Origin: Pseudomonas sp. BGI-2
GTDB lineage: Bacteria > Pseudomonadota > Gammaproteobacteria > Pseudomonadales > Pseudomonadaceae
DNA length: 43,693 nucleotides
Direction of reading: 5' to 3'
Assembly: GCF_004310295.1 (NCBI RefSeq)
Contig: NZ_SISB01000051.1
Location: 1 to 43,693 of the forward strand
The translations under genes were made by a program, and so were the position numbers. This document shows positions 6,709-14,401 of this stretch, in pieces; the stretch's first letter is position 1; each line of letters opens with the position of its first letter. The notes under the pieces are model-generated. The model had not been told where the DNA came from. It saw nothing but the letters and a program-made list of their open reading frames with translations, and did not search any database.

Positions 6709-6984
6709 TGCTTAACCCCATCCACGAAATTGTTTAGGCGCAACACCCATTGGGGGCATTACCGCGATCGGAGAACTCATCGATTATTCTGCGCCTGCGC
6801 TAGGTGGCTAGCTGCGGCCCGGGAGGCAAGTCCTATCACGAATAAGCTCCACAGTCCAAACGGCTCGCATACACAGCACCGCTAACACTAAGCCCGATGA
6901 CTGCTTCTGGCCGATTGCTGGCTGTCGAGAAAGACAGTGCTCGGCTCAGAGTGTGTAAAAACGCATATGGATTCGCGGTGACGG
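6709..6984. other. Upstream region of the trypco2 gene with a decayed repeat
   Basis: This gap precedes the trypco2 gene and follows the end of the Nudix gene (both on the minus strand). It holds a third, degenerate copy of the dispersed palindrome (6899-6951: CTGCTTCTGGCCGATTGCTGG, with partly complementary GACAGTGCTCGGCTCAGAG). I found no convincing gene, RNA or clear promoter. Confidence 0.45.
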
Positions 6985-7446
6985 TTACGCAGCCGGTTCG
7001 AAGACACCTGCATCCACGAGCATCTCAACTAACGCCTCAGGCCATACCTTTTCTCCAGTAGATCTCAGCTCCTGAGCGGACCACCAGTGATGATCTGCCA
7101 TGACCTGAGTCTCGTGTAAGGTCCATTCGGAGCTAGAAAGTGTCTGGCTTTCCGCGTGCACAACGAAATACTGCTCAACTGCGAACACCGTCTCGCCGCT
7201 GGGCAGGAGCATTGAAAACCTCCGATCTGCCACAGGCCCTACAACTGTGTTGACCTGAATACCGGTCTCCTCACGCAGTTCACGTATTGCAGCGGCGTGG
7301 AATGTTTCTCCGTCTTCAAGACCACCGCCTGGGGTGGCCCAGTAATTTCTACCGGCTAAAGCCCCATCTTTATGGATAAATCTGAAAAGGAGGACATCTC
7401 GAGAGGGGCTTATAACTAGTAATCGTGCAGCCTTTCGCTCACGCAT
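6985..7446 (-). CDS. Nudix hydrolase
   Basis: A 153-residue enzyme with a complete Nudix box, GX5EX7REUXEEXGU, at about residues 41-63: G41, E47, R55-E56, E59-E60 and G62 are all present. The preceding NYWATPGGGLEDGE is the usual entry to the box. Members hydrolyse nucleoside diphosphates linked to another group, including oxidised dNTPs, NDP-sugars and RNA caps; the substrate cannot be read from the sequence. The C-terminal HHWWSAQELRSTGEKVWPEALVEML is a common closing helix. No signal peptide. It is the last protein gene before the tRNA-like scar, so it is part of the accessory island. Confidence 0.85.
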   Translation of the reverse strand: MRERKAARLLVISPSRDVLLFRFIHKDGALAGRNYWATPGGGLEDGETFHAAAIRELREETGIQVNTVVGPVADRRFSMLLPSGETVFAVEQYFVVHAESQTLSSSEWTLHETQVMADHHWWSAQELRSTGEKVWPEALVEMLVDAGVFEPAA

Positions 7447-7795
7447 TTGACGTATATCTTCCCTGAAATTTTTGAAATGTGGGGTGCCGCCCTGATCAGT
7501 CGGAGGTCTCCCACATGGCTCGTAGCGTTACGATAGGGTAATGATACTTCAGCAGGGCTGCCTATGAAGCGCTTCATCCAAGGTGAGCATCGTGGCCAGA
7601 CGGGCTTTTAGATTGTCACCCGACGTCAGTGAGGACGGTAGAGAAAACGGAACAGTAGTCCAATCGCAGCGCCTGGGCTAAGCTGAAGTGCCACAGCAGT
7701 TAAGAGCTGACGGCAGGCCTTGGTTTTTACTGAGTGCCCTAATGAGTACCTATTTTGTTTTTGTAGCTATAAGTAGTACCGTTTTTACTGAGCTC
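7447..7795. other. Island end spacer; no gene supported
   Basis: No gene is supported in this 350-base gap. The frame 7688-7879 has no ribosome site and runs across the tRNA-like scar. The part from 7740 is AT-rich. I looked for a tRNA 5' half that could pair with the CTCGGGC acceptor strand at 7819-7825 and found none. Confidence 0.5.
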
Positions 7796-7829
7796 GGGTC
7801 GATTGGTTCGATTCCTGTCTCGGGCACCA
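7796..7829 (+). other. tRNA 3'-end fragment, probable att scar of the island
   Basis: The sequence shows a T-arm with GG-TTCGATT-CC at its core, then an acceptor strand CTCGGGC, discriminator A and CCA ending at 7829. The 5' acceptor, D-arm and anticodon arm are absent. A tRNA 3' end without its 5' part is what remains on the far side when an integrase-borne element inserts into a tRNA gene. It lies 9 bases from the stop codon of the first core gene, and everything before it is accessory. In P. aeruginosa a tRNA-Thr gene close to nadC is a known variable site. The parent tRNA is not identified. Confidence 0.5.
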
Positions 7830-7838
7830 TTCCCCCTG

Positions 7839-8630
7839 TTATTTCACTTTTCTGCTCAGATCCTCCAAGGTGCGTTTGAGCTGATCCAGTTGATTATCCT
7901 GATCGCTGACTTCCCGCTTAAGGCTGGACAGGTCGCTGGAGCTTGAACTGGAACTCGATCCTGCACTGCGCTTGAGGTCTTCCACCTGGCCTGCAAGTCT
8001 TTTGAGGTCGTTTTCCTGCCCGTTGACGGTGCGCTTGAGGTCACTCACCTCGCTCGAGCTGGAGCTTGAACCGGAGTTCGAGCCGCCGCTGCGTTTCAGA
8101 TCGTCCATCTGACTGGCGAGTTTTTTCAGCCCGTTTTCCTGTTCGCTGATCGTGCGCTTGAGGTCGCTGACTTCGCTGGAACTGGAGCTGGTATTCGAAC
8201 TGCTATTGCGTTTGAGTTCGTCCATGGCCTTGGCGAGGTTTTTCAGGCCAGTGTCCTGTTCGCTGACGATGCGCTTGAGTTTGTCCACTTCGCTGGCATT
8301 CGAGCTTGAACTGGAGCCCGTGTTCTTTTTGAACTCTTCGATGAGGCGCGCCTGCTCACTGACGGTTTTCTTCAGAACCTCCAGATCAGCCGTATTGGTT
8401 TTGACAATGCGTTGCAGTTGTTCCACGTCATCAGTACTGACGTCGGATCTGACCATCACGTATGTGCCGTAATAATTATGGAAGGCGAGGAATTTATCAG
8501 AAGAGTTAGCGCTGTCGGATTTGTATTCCAGACCGGCTTGAGCGGTATTGGGCAGTGCCAGGCTGCCGAGAAGAAGGGCGGTCATGCCGGTTGCAAACAG
8601 GGTAGACGGAAGCTTGGAAAAATTGCGCAT
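7839..8630 (-). CDS. Exported Ser-rich coiled-coil repeat protein
   Basis: A 263-residue protein; I start it at 8630 (MRNFSKLPSTLF) because AAGGA lies 8 bases upstream, while the longer frame has none. A Sec signal peptide ends at ANTAQA|GLEYKS. After about 50 residues come five tandem units of about 40 residues: a heptad helix of the form SEVxxLKRxxxxQxxxLKxLAxxxxxLKR followed by a linker of 7-14 residues that is almost all Ser, Gly and Asn. The last unit (DLSSLKREVSDQDNQLDQLKRTLEDLSRKVK) lacks the linker and ends the protein. It is probably periplasmic or released and oligomeric. I do not recognise a named family. The repeats are also visible in the DNA and could recombine to change unit number. 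Confidence 0.7.
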   Translation of the reverse strand: MRNFSKLPSTLFATGMTALLLGSLALPNTAQAGLEYKSDSANSSDKFLAFHNYYGTYVMVRSDVSTDDVEQLQRIVKTNTADLEVLKKTVSEQARLIEEFKKNTGSSSSSNASEVDKLKRIVSEQDTGLKNLAKAMDELKRNSSSNTSSSSSEVSDLKRTISEQENGLKKLASQMDDLKRSGGSNSGSSSSSSEVSDLKRTVNGQENDLKRLAGQVEDLKRSAGSSSSSSSSDLSSLKREVSDQDNQLDQLKRTLEDLSRKVK

Positions 8631-8945
8631 CACCGGGTTCCTTGTGAGGTGCCTATATGGCACATCGCTATGACTTTACCTTTTGAACGTTGTTCCTGGT
8701 TAGCGAAGGAAAATTTTCAGAAAGCCCGATCAACGGTTTTTTTGTAGATTTGATGTAAAAGTCCATATAAATCGTCGTCCAAACGTCCTATATTCGAACG
8801 TTGAACACGCACCACTTTGCAGTTTTCAGATGATCCCCGAATGGTTCTGAAGGCCAGACAAACCGGGCTTCAAACGGTTTTTTGCGTCAGAGAGATCCTT
8901 GATGATCCAGATCCATCTTCCATTCCCCAGATCAGCGAGAACGAC

Positions 8946-9251
8946 ATGACCGTTAAAGAATTGACTCAAGAAGCCAGACACGAAGAAGCGCTGAAAAAGT
9001 ACTTGCTGGATTCGCCCCAGTTAGCCGAAGAGATCAAGGACTTGCCAGCCGACGATCAGAAAGACCAGATCCAGTGGGCGTTCGAGGATGAGGCGGAATC
9101 CCAGGGCTTGCAGCCGTGGGAGCTGACGCTCAAGTACACCTCGACTCCGGAGGAGTTCGAGGCTGCGCGCCTGGTGCTGCACAAGGAGGCGGCCGAGGTG
9201 TTGGGCGTCGAGTGGGAAGAGTACTGCGAGATGAACAATCTGGTGGTCTGA
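8946..9251 (+). CDS. DUF6388 family protein
   Basis: A 101-residue acidic cytoplasmic protein starting MTVKELTQEARHEEAL. I start it at ATG 8946; the frame upstream to 8817 lacks a ribosome site, although the one at 8946 is also weak. It is almost wholly helical, with QWAFEDEAESQGLQPWELTLKY and a closing HKEAAEVLGVEWEEYCEMNNL, which match my memory of the small Pseudomonas DUF6388 proteins. The function is unknown. It converges on nadC and shares a bidirectional terminator with it. Confidence 0.7.
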   Translation: MTVKELTQEARHEEALKKYLLDSPQLAEEIKDLPADDQKDQIQWAFEDEAESQGLQPWELTLKYTSTPEEFEAARLVLHKEAAEVLGVEWEEYCEMNNLVV

Positions 9252-9255
9252 CAAA

Positions 9256-9286
9256 AACGCCAGCCTCAATGAGGCTGGCGTTTTTT
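9256..9286. terminator. Bidirectional intrinsic terminator between DUF6388 and nadC
   Basis: AACGCCAGCCTC-AAT-GAGGCTGGCGTT is a perfect 12-bp stem with a 3-base loop, flanked by A on the left and T on the right, so it can stop transcription from both convergent genes. Confidence 0.9.
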
Positions 9287-9291
9287 CATTC

Positions 9292-10140
9292 TCAGAGGCT
9301 CAGACGCATCGACAGGTCGACAGCCTTCACATCCTTGGTCATCGCACCAATCGAAATGTAATCCACCCCGGTTTCGGCGATCGGCAGCAGCGTGTTTTCG
9401 TTGATACCGCCGCTGGCCTCCAGTTTTGCCTTGCCTGCGTTCAGGCGCACGGCTTCACGCATGTCATCCAGGCTCAGCTCATCGAGCATGATGATGTCCG
9501 CACCCGCCGCCAGGGCTTCTTTGAACTCATCCAGGCTTTCCACTTCAATCTCGACCGGTTTGCCCGGGGCGATCTTGTGCGCAGCGTTAATGGCTTCAGG
9601 AATGCCCCCGCAGGCAGCGATGTGGTTTTCCTTGATCAGGAAGGCGTCGTACAGGCCGATACGGTGGTTGTGGCAACCGCCGCAGGTCACGGCGTACTTC
9701 TGCGCCAGACGCAGCCCCGGCAGGGTTTTACGGGTGTCGAGCAACTTCACCTGCGTCTTGGCGACAAAATCCGCCAGGTATTGCGCGCGTGTGGCCACGC
9801 CCGAGAGCAATTGCAGGAAGTTCAGCGCAGAGCGTTCGCCGGTCAGCAACGAGCGTGCCGGACCTTCGAGGTGAAACAGCGCCTGATTGGGTTTCACCCG
9901 TTCGCCGTCGCGCACCTGCCAGTGCACCGCGACCCGTGGATCGAGTTGCCGGAAAACGGCATCGACCCATGCGGTGCCGGCAATGATCGCAGCGTCGCGG
10001 GTGATGATGGTGGCTTTGGCCAGGCGTTCGGCCGGGATCAGCTGCGCGGTGATGTCGCCGCTGCCGATGTCTTCGAGCAACGCACGGCGCACGTTGGCTT
10101 CGATTTCGGCGGTCAAATCGGCGAGACGTAGATTCGGCAT
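9292..10140 (-). CDS. nadC: Nicotinate-nucleotide pyrophosphorylase (carboxylating), QPRTase
   Basis: A 282-residue enzyme of de novo NAD synthesis: it converts quinolinate and PRPP to nicotinate mononucleotide, CO2 and pyrophosphate in the cytoplasm. Family markers are EDIGSGDIT near the N-terminus, the substrate-binding LLDTRKTLPGLR, the GGCHNHRIGLYDAFLIKENH block, EIEVESLDE, MLDELS and the closing EASGGIN and DYISIGAMT phosphate-binding loop. I start at 10140 (MPNLRLADL), the usual start for Pseudomonas NadC; the longer frame adds 19 residues without a ribosome site. It is convergent with DUF6388 and divergent from the DUF1631 gene. In P. aeruginosa it neighbours ampD/ampE in the same way. 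Confidence 0.95.
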   Translation of the reverse strand: MPNLRLADLTAEIEANVRRALLEDIGSGDITAQLIPAERLAKATIITRDAAIIAGTAWVDAVFRQLDPRVAVHWQVRDGERVKPNQALFHLEGPARSLLTGERSALNFLQLLSGVATRAQYLADFVAKTQVKLLDTRKTLPGLRLAQKYAVTCGGCHNHRIGLYDAFLIKENHIAACGGIPEAINAAHKIAPGKPVEIEVESLDEFKEALAAGADIIMLDELSLDDMREAVRLNAGKAKLEASGGINENTLLPIAETGVDYISIGAMTKDVKAVDLSMRLSL

Positions 10141-10197
10141 AACGGGCTCCACAAACAAAGTGGCCCGATTATAGGGCCATGGCGTGAGGCAACCCAA

Positions 10198-10424
10198 GGC
10201 ATCAGAGGCGTTCCCGTCGCATGCAAACCTGCATTTGGTCGATTGCCTTGAATCATCGGCACTAAGTCTGCGTCTTCCCTACGCGTCTATTTCAATGCGA
10301 AGCACAGAGTCTGCTGGCACACGGGGGCGCTTTTGCAAGATAATCCGCCTTGCTTTTGACGTCATGGGTTTGACGTGTTTTGGGTTCACGATTGTTCGCA
10401 GAATCACCGTTTCAGGAGGCTCGG
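10198..10424. promoter_or_regulatory. Divergent promoter region of nadC and the DUF1631 gene
   Basis: The 227 bases following the 5' end of the extended nadC frame must hold the promoter of the DUF1631 gene and perhaps that of nadC. A GATAAT hexamer at about 10339 is a possible -10 element for the rightward gene, but I could not pair it with a convincing -35. AGGAGG at 10414-10419 is the ribosome site of the DUF1631 gene. Confidence 0.35.
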
Positions 10425-12623
10425 ATGCACAACGACGGGAATGTAGTGCCTTTGCACAAGGCAGCTACGGATCAGGCGATTCAATCGCCGCTCGCCCGCC
10501 TGCCTGTGATTCTGCTTCAGGTTCGCGACAAGGCCACTCAACAGCTCAGGCATGGTTTGCAGGAATTGTTTGATAACGCCGACGACACGCTGTTCGAAAT
10601 GGCCGATCGGGCTCGCAACGACGTCGAGCAGAACCGATTCTTCGAAGCCATGCGCGACTTGCGACTGAAGCGAAAAAGCATCGAGCGCGGATTTCTCGAA
10701 CAATTCTTTGAAGCATTCGTCAGCCTCTCGCAGTACGACAGCACCCAAGAGGCCTTGCCTCGGGCATTGGCGTTCGATGCCGGTGCTGCGCCCAATGACG
10801 ACCTGGAGCGCCGCGTTGCGGTGGAGGCCATGGTCAGCAAAGTTCGAAACCGCGACGGTTTCGCCCTTGACCAACTGACGGCCCGACTCAGTGCTCTGCT
10901 GGGCAATGCGCTGGACGATCAGCACAACCCGTTGGGGCCGGCGAGGCTCTGTGAGTATTTCTTGCAGGCTTGGCGCAACCTGGGGGTGGAGATCAAGGTC
11001 AAGCTGATCATTCTCAAGCTGTTCGACCGCTACGTGCTCAGCAGCGCTGATCAGCTGTACGCCGAAGCCAATCAACTGCTCATCGCTACCGGGGTGTTGC
11101 CGGACCTCAAGCCCGCGCCCGCGCGGCGAGCCACCGATCAGGCGGCCGCCAGTGCCCATGCCGAACCTATCGAGGCCGGCATCCACACGCCGATCGACGA
11201 CGGTGTGCAGGAAGTCTTCGCCGCGTTGCAGGAGCTGCTGTTACACGTGCGCGGCAGTGTCGCACCCACCCTCGAAGCCAGTGCCCAGACCCAGCCCATT
11301 TCCACCCGCGACCTGTTGCGCCTGCTCTCGCACTTGCAGCAATACGTGCCGGCGCTGGCGACACAGGACGACTTCGATCTGCGTAACCAGCTCGAACAAC
11401 TGCTGACCCGGGTCAGCGTCAAGAGTGGCAAGTCGCGTGTGGTCGGCGTGGCTGACGAAGACGTGATCAACCTGATCGCGATGCTCTTCGAATGCATCCT
11501 TGATGACCGCAACCTGCCGGACTCCCTCAAGGCGCTGATTGCCCGTTTGCAGATCCCGATGCTCAAAGTGGCGGTGCTCGACAAGAGCTTCTTCAGCCGT
11601 GCCAGTCACCCGGCCCGGCGTCTGCTTAACGAGATCGCCGCTGCCGCCATGGGTTGGGGCGAGTGCGATGACCACGAGCGTGACAGCCTGTACCTGCGCA
11701 TCGAGCAAGTGGTGCAGCGCCTGTTGAATGACTTTGTTGACGATCCGGCGATTTTTTCCGAGTTGCTGGCGGATTTTCTCGCCTTCACCAGTGACGAGCG
11801 CCGTCGCAGTGAACTGCTTGAGCAGCGCACCCGTGACGCCGAAGAAGGCCGCGCCAGGACCGAACTGGCTCGCCAGCGTGTCGAGCAGGCGCTGAATCAG
11901 GCGTTGTTGGGCAAAATGCTGCCGCAAGGTGTGGTGGTCTTCGTCCAGGAAGCCTGGAGCAAAGTGCTGTTGTTGACTTGCCTCAAGCACGGTGACGCGT
12001 CGGCGCAATGGCATGCCGATGTGCAGACCATGGAGCAATTGATCTGGAGCGTGCAGCGCCATGACGAGCCCGATGCTGGCCTGCGTCTGTTGGCGCTGGT
12101 GCCGGGGTTGCTGAAGTCCTTGCGTGACGGGCTGAGCAGTTCGGCCTTCGATCCGTTCGCCACCAGTGAGTTTTTCAGTGAGTTGGAAACCTTGCACGTG
12201 CAATTGTTCGAGCGTCCGGACCATGCGGTTGAACCGCTCGCCGAGCAGCCGGTGATGGTCGAAGTGCTGCAGGAAGTCGTGCTGCGCACCGCCGACGAGG
12301 GCCCCGCCGATACGGTGTCAGTACGGTTGCCGGCGGACGATGCCGGTTTGGTCCAGGTCGATCAACTGCGTCCCGGCTGCTGGGTCGAGTTTCAGGAAGA
12401 CGATGAAAATACCCTGCGTTGCAAGCTGGCAGCGATCATCGAAGCGACCGGGAAATACATCTTCGTCAACCGCACCGGGATGAAGGTGCTGGAGCGCAAC
12501 CGCACCGGCCTGGCCCTGGAATTTAGCCGTGGCGCGGTGCGGGCGCTGGACGACACCTTGCTGTTCGATCGGGCCCTGGAGTCGGTGCTGGGCAATCTGC
12601 GGCGACTCAATCGCGGCAAGTGA
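10425..12623 (+). CDS. DUF1631 domain-containing protein
   Basis: A 732-residue cytoplasmic protein. The start at 10425 (MHNDGNVVPLHK) follows AGGAGG with 5 bases between. It is a large, mostly helical protein rich in Leu, Gln and Asp with no membrane segment. The long charged helix around residues 460-490 (ERRRSELLEQRTRDAEEGRARTELARQ) may be a coiled coil. The C-terminal 100 residues are beta-rich (LRPGCWVEFQEDDENTLRCKLAAI, KYIFVNRTGMKV), as in PilZ-like or SH3-like barrels. DUF1631 proteins are often mislabelled thymidine phosphorylase; nothing here supports that activity. Its place between nadC and ampD is the same as P. aeruginosa PA4523. Function unknown. Confidence 0.85.
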   Translation: MHNDGNVVPLHKAATDQAIQSPLARLPVILLQVRDKATQQLRHGLQELFDNADDTLFEMADRARNDVEQNRFFEAMRDLRLKRKSIERGFLEQFFEAFVSLSQYDSTQEALPRALAFDAGAAPNDDLERRVAVEAMVSKVRNRDGFALDQLTARLSALLGNALDDQHNPLGPARLCEYFLQAWRNLGVEIKVKLIILKLFDRYVLSSADQLYAEANQLLIATGVLPDLKPAPARRATDQAAASAHAEPIEAGIHTPIDDGVQEVFAALQELLLHVRGSVAPTLEASAQTQPISTRDLLRLLSHLQQYVPALATQDDFDLRNQLEQLLTRVSVKSGKSRVVGVADEDVINLIAMLFECILDDRNLPDSLKALIARLQIPMLKVAVLDKSFFSRASHPARRLLNEIAAAAMGWGECDDHERDSLYLRIEQVVQRLLNDFVDDPAIFSELLADFLAFTSDERRRSELLEQRTRDAEEGRARTELARQRVEQALNQALLGKMLPQGVVVFVQEAWSKVLLLTCLKHGDASAQWHADVQTMEQLIWSVQRHDEPDAGLRLLALVPGLLKSLRDGLSSSAFDPFATSEFFSELETLHVQLFERPDHAVEPLAEQPVMVEVLQEVVLRTADEGPADTVSVRLPADDAGLVQVDQLRPGCWVEFQEDDENTLRCKLAAIIEATGKYIFVNRTGMKVLERNRTGLALEFSRGAVRALDDTLLFDRALESVLGNLRRLNRGK

Positions 12624-12687
12624 TCGCGCCCCGAGGGCCTATCGCGGCATACTGGTCGCCAACACAGTCGTCGTTGAAGGAACCTGT

Positions 12688-13248
12688 ATGCAGTTGGACC
12701 CCGCGAGCGGTTGGTGTCAGGGCGTGGATGTATGCCCCTCGCCCAACTTCAATGCGCGCCCCTCGGGCGAAATTTCCCTGCTGGTGATCCACAACATCAG
12801 CCTGCCGCCCGCGCAGTTCGCCACCGGCAAGGTGCAGGAATTTTTCCAGAATCGTCTGGATGTCACGGAGCATCCCTACTTTGAAGGGATTTCTGACCTG
12901 CGGGTGTCTGCGCACTTTTTGATTGAGCGTGACGGCACGGTCACTCAGTTTGTCTCTTGTCTTGAGCGCGCCTGGCACGCCGGTGTCTCGAGTTTCGAGG
13001 GGCGTGAAACCTGTAACGATTTTTCCGTGGGCATCGAGCTCGAAGGCACGGATGATCTGCCGTTCACCGACGCCCAATATCAAGCGTTGACGACGCTGAC
13101 CCGACAGCTGCAAAGCACGTTTACGGCGATCACCGCACAGCGCATCTGTGGGCATAGCGACATCGCACCGGGGCGCAAGACGGATCCGGGACCCGCGTTC
13201 GACTGGGCACGCTATCGCGCGGCCCTGGCAAAAGAGGAAGGACAATGA
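12688..13248 (+). CDS. ampD: 1,6-anhydro-N-acetylmuramyl-L-alanine amidase AmpD
   Basis: A 186-residue cytoplasmic zinc amidase of the amidase_2 family. It cleaves the stem peptide from 1,6-anhydro-MurNAc during peptidoglycan recycling and so keeps down the muropeptide signal that activates AmpR and AmpC beta-lactamase. The zinc ligands match E. coli AmpD: H35 in VIHNIS, H156 in CGHSDIAPGR and D166 in KTDPG. There is no signal peptide, as expected for AmpD rather than the periplasmic AmpDh enzymes. The start at 12688 has GAAGGAAC upstream. Its end overlaps ampE by 4 bases, the usual ampDE operon. Confidence 0.95.
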   Translation: MQLDPASGWCQGVDVCPSPNFNARPSGEISLLVIHNISLPPAQFATGKVQEFFQNRLDVTEHPYFEGISDLRVSAHFLIERDGTVTQFVSCLERAWHAGVSSFEGRETCNDFSVGIELEGTDDLPFTDAQYQALTTLTRQLQSTFTAITAQRICGHSDIAPGRKTDPGPAFDWARYRAALAKEEGQ

Positions 13249-14081
13249 GTTTTCTGGTGTTGCTGTTGGCAGTCTGGATCGAGAAATTCTCGGCCCTGCG
13301 CCATCGGGTCCAACGTGATGGCGGTTGGGTACGTGAACTGAACAAGCTTGAAGTCAGTCCACGTCTGATCAATCGGCCATGGCTGATATTGGTGGTGCTG
13401 GTGTTGCTGCCGGTAGCGCTGCTGGGTTTGTTGTTGGTGGTGCTTGAGCCGGTGGCCTACGGATTGCTGGCGTTACCAGTGCACTTGCTGGTGGTGATTT
13501 ACAGCCTGGGCCGCGGCGATTTGCTGGCCGGCCTCGGGCCGTTTCGCGATGCCTGGCGCAGGGAAGACCTGCAAGCGGCTGCCCATGTGTCCAAGCGCGA
13601 CCTGGACATCTGCGCCGATAACGGCGAGCAACTGCTTGAACGGGTCGAAGGCCATTTGCTGTGGGAGGCTTACCAGAGCTTCTTCGCGGTGATTTTCTGG
13701 TACTTCGTGCTGGGCCCGGTCGCAGCCCTGAGCTACCGACTGCTGGCGTTGGCCGAAGAACACGGGCAGAACCCGGCCGTGGTCGAACGCGCTGCACAGT
13801 TGCGTCATGCGTTTGATTGGGTGCCGGTGCGTCTGTTGGCGGCGAGTTTCGCGCTGGTCGGAAACTTTGTTGCAGTCAGCCGCGTCATGCTGCATGAACT
13901 GCTGAACTGGAACATCAGCGCCGCTCAGCTAATTGAGAAAGTCGGGCTGGTGGCCGGTGAAATTCCTGCGCCGGTCGTCGGACCGGATGGCATCAACAGC
14001 CTGGACCGGATCTGGGAGTTACTGCTGCGTGCGGCGGTGCTCTGGTATGCAGGTTTTGCGTTGTGGACGGTGTTGCCTTAA
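13245..14081 (+). CDS. ampE: Regulatory signalling modulator protein AmpE
   Basis: A 278-residue inner-membrane protein of the AmpE family, translated from an ATG that overlaps the end of ampD. The N-terminal MSFLVLLLAVWIEKFSALR and the hydrophobic segments near 46-70, 140-165 and 260-278 give about four membrane spans. A large cytoplasmic part carries FGPFRDAWR-type and LLWEAYQSFFAVIFWYFVLGP motifs that are conserved in the family. AmpE is proposed to act as a membrane sensor or transporter-like partner in beta-lactam response, but its biochemical role is unsettled. The transcript probably ends in the REP region downstream. Confidence 0.9.
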   Translation: MSFLVLLLAVWIEKFSALRHRVQRDGGWVRELNKLEVSPRLINRPWLILVVLVLLPVALLGLLLVVLEPVAYGLLALPVHLLVVIYSLGRGDLLAGLGPFRDAWRREDLQAAAHVSKRDLDICADNGEQLLERVEGHLLWEAYQSFFAVIFWYFVLGPVAALSYRLLALAEEHGQNPAVVERAAQLRHAFDWVPVRLLAASFALVGNFVAVSRVMLHELLNWNISAAQLIEKVGLVAGEIPAPVVGPDGINSLDRIWELLLRAAVLWYAGFALWTVLP

Positions 14082-14107
14082 CCCAAATCCATTGGGGTGA
14101 ACGGGCT

Positions 14108-14249
14108 CCCTGTGGCGAGGGGGCTTGTCGGAATGCTGCATCACCCCGTTGGGTCGCGAAGCGGCCCCAGTGTCCCTTCAGACAGACCGAGTTGTCTGGA
14201 TTTACGACTGCTTCGCAGCCGAACGGGGGCAAGCCCCCTCGCCACAGGG
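14108..14249. repeat. REP-type inverted repeat pair (family GTGGCGAGGGG)
   Basis: CCCTGTGGCGAGGGGGCTTG (14108-14127) and its perfect complement (14230-14249) form a 20-bp inverted repeat around 102 bases that contain TTCGCAGCCGAACGG-type sequence. A relative lies at 41588-41702. This is the common Pseudomonas REP/BIME type found after gene ends; here it follows ampE. Confidence 0.8.
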
Positions 14250-14286
14250 ATATCAATCGTCCCAGGTGCGCATCCTGCCGTTAACC

Positions 14287-14313
14287 TTAAGTTACAAAAC
14301 CCCCTGCCGATTT
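14287..14313 (+). promoter_or_regulatory. Candidate sigma-28 (FliA) promoter of the chemotaxis receptor
   Basis: TTAAGTTA, an 11-base spacer and GCCGATTT match the FliA consensus TAAAGTTT-N11-GCCGATAA at 6 of 8 positions in each box with the exact spacing. The site is about 90 bases before the receptor start. Motility-class control is what is expected for such a gene. Confidence 0.6.
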
Positions 14314-14401
14314 AAGCTATACAGAGTCAGCGCTAAATAGTGGCTATCTGCCGTCGACCCGCGCCTGCCAATAAAAATAAGAATCAAAAGGGAGACTTCC
14401 A

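Noticed and set aside
7700..7829. A complete tRNA gene ending at 7829
   Set aside because: No 5' acceptor strand GCCCGAG, D-arm or anticodon arm can be found upstream; only the 3' part is tRNA-like.
7900..8340. Regularly spaced ~120-base DNA repeats that look CRISPR-like
   Set aside because: They are coding repeats for the heptad/Ser-linker units; spacing follows the protein unit, spacers are not unique and no cas gene is present.
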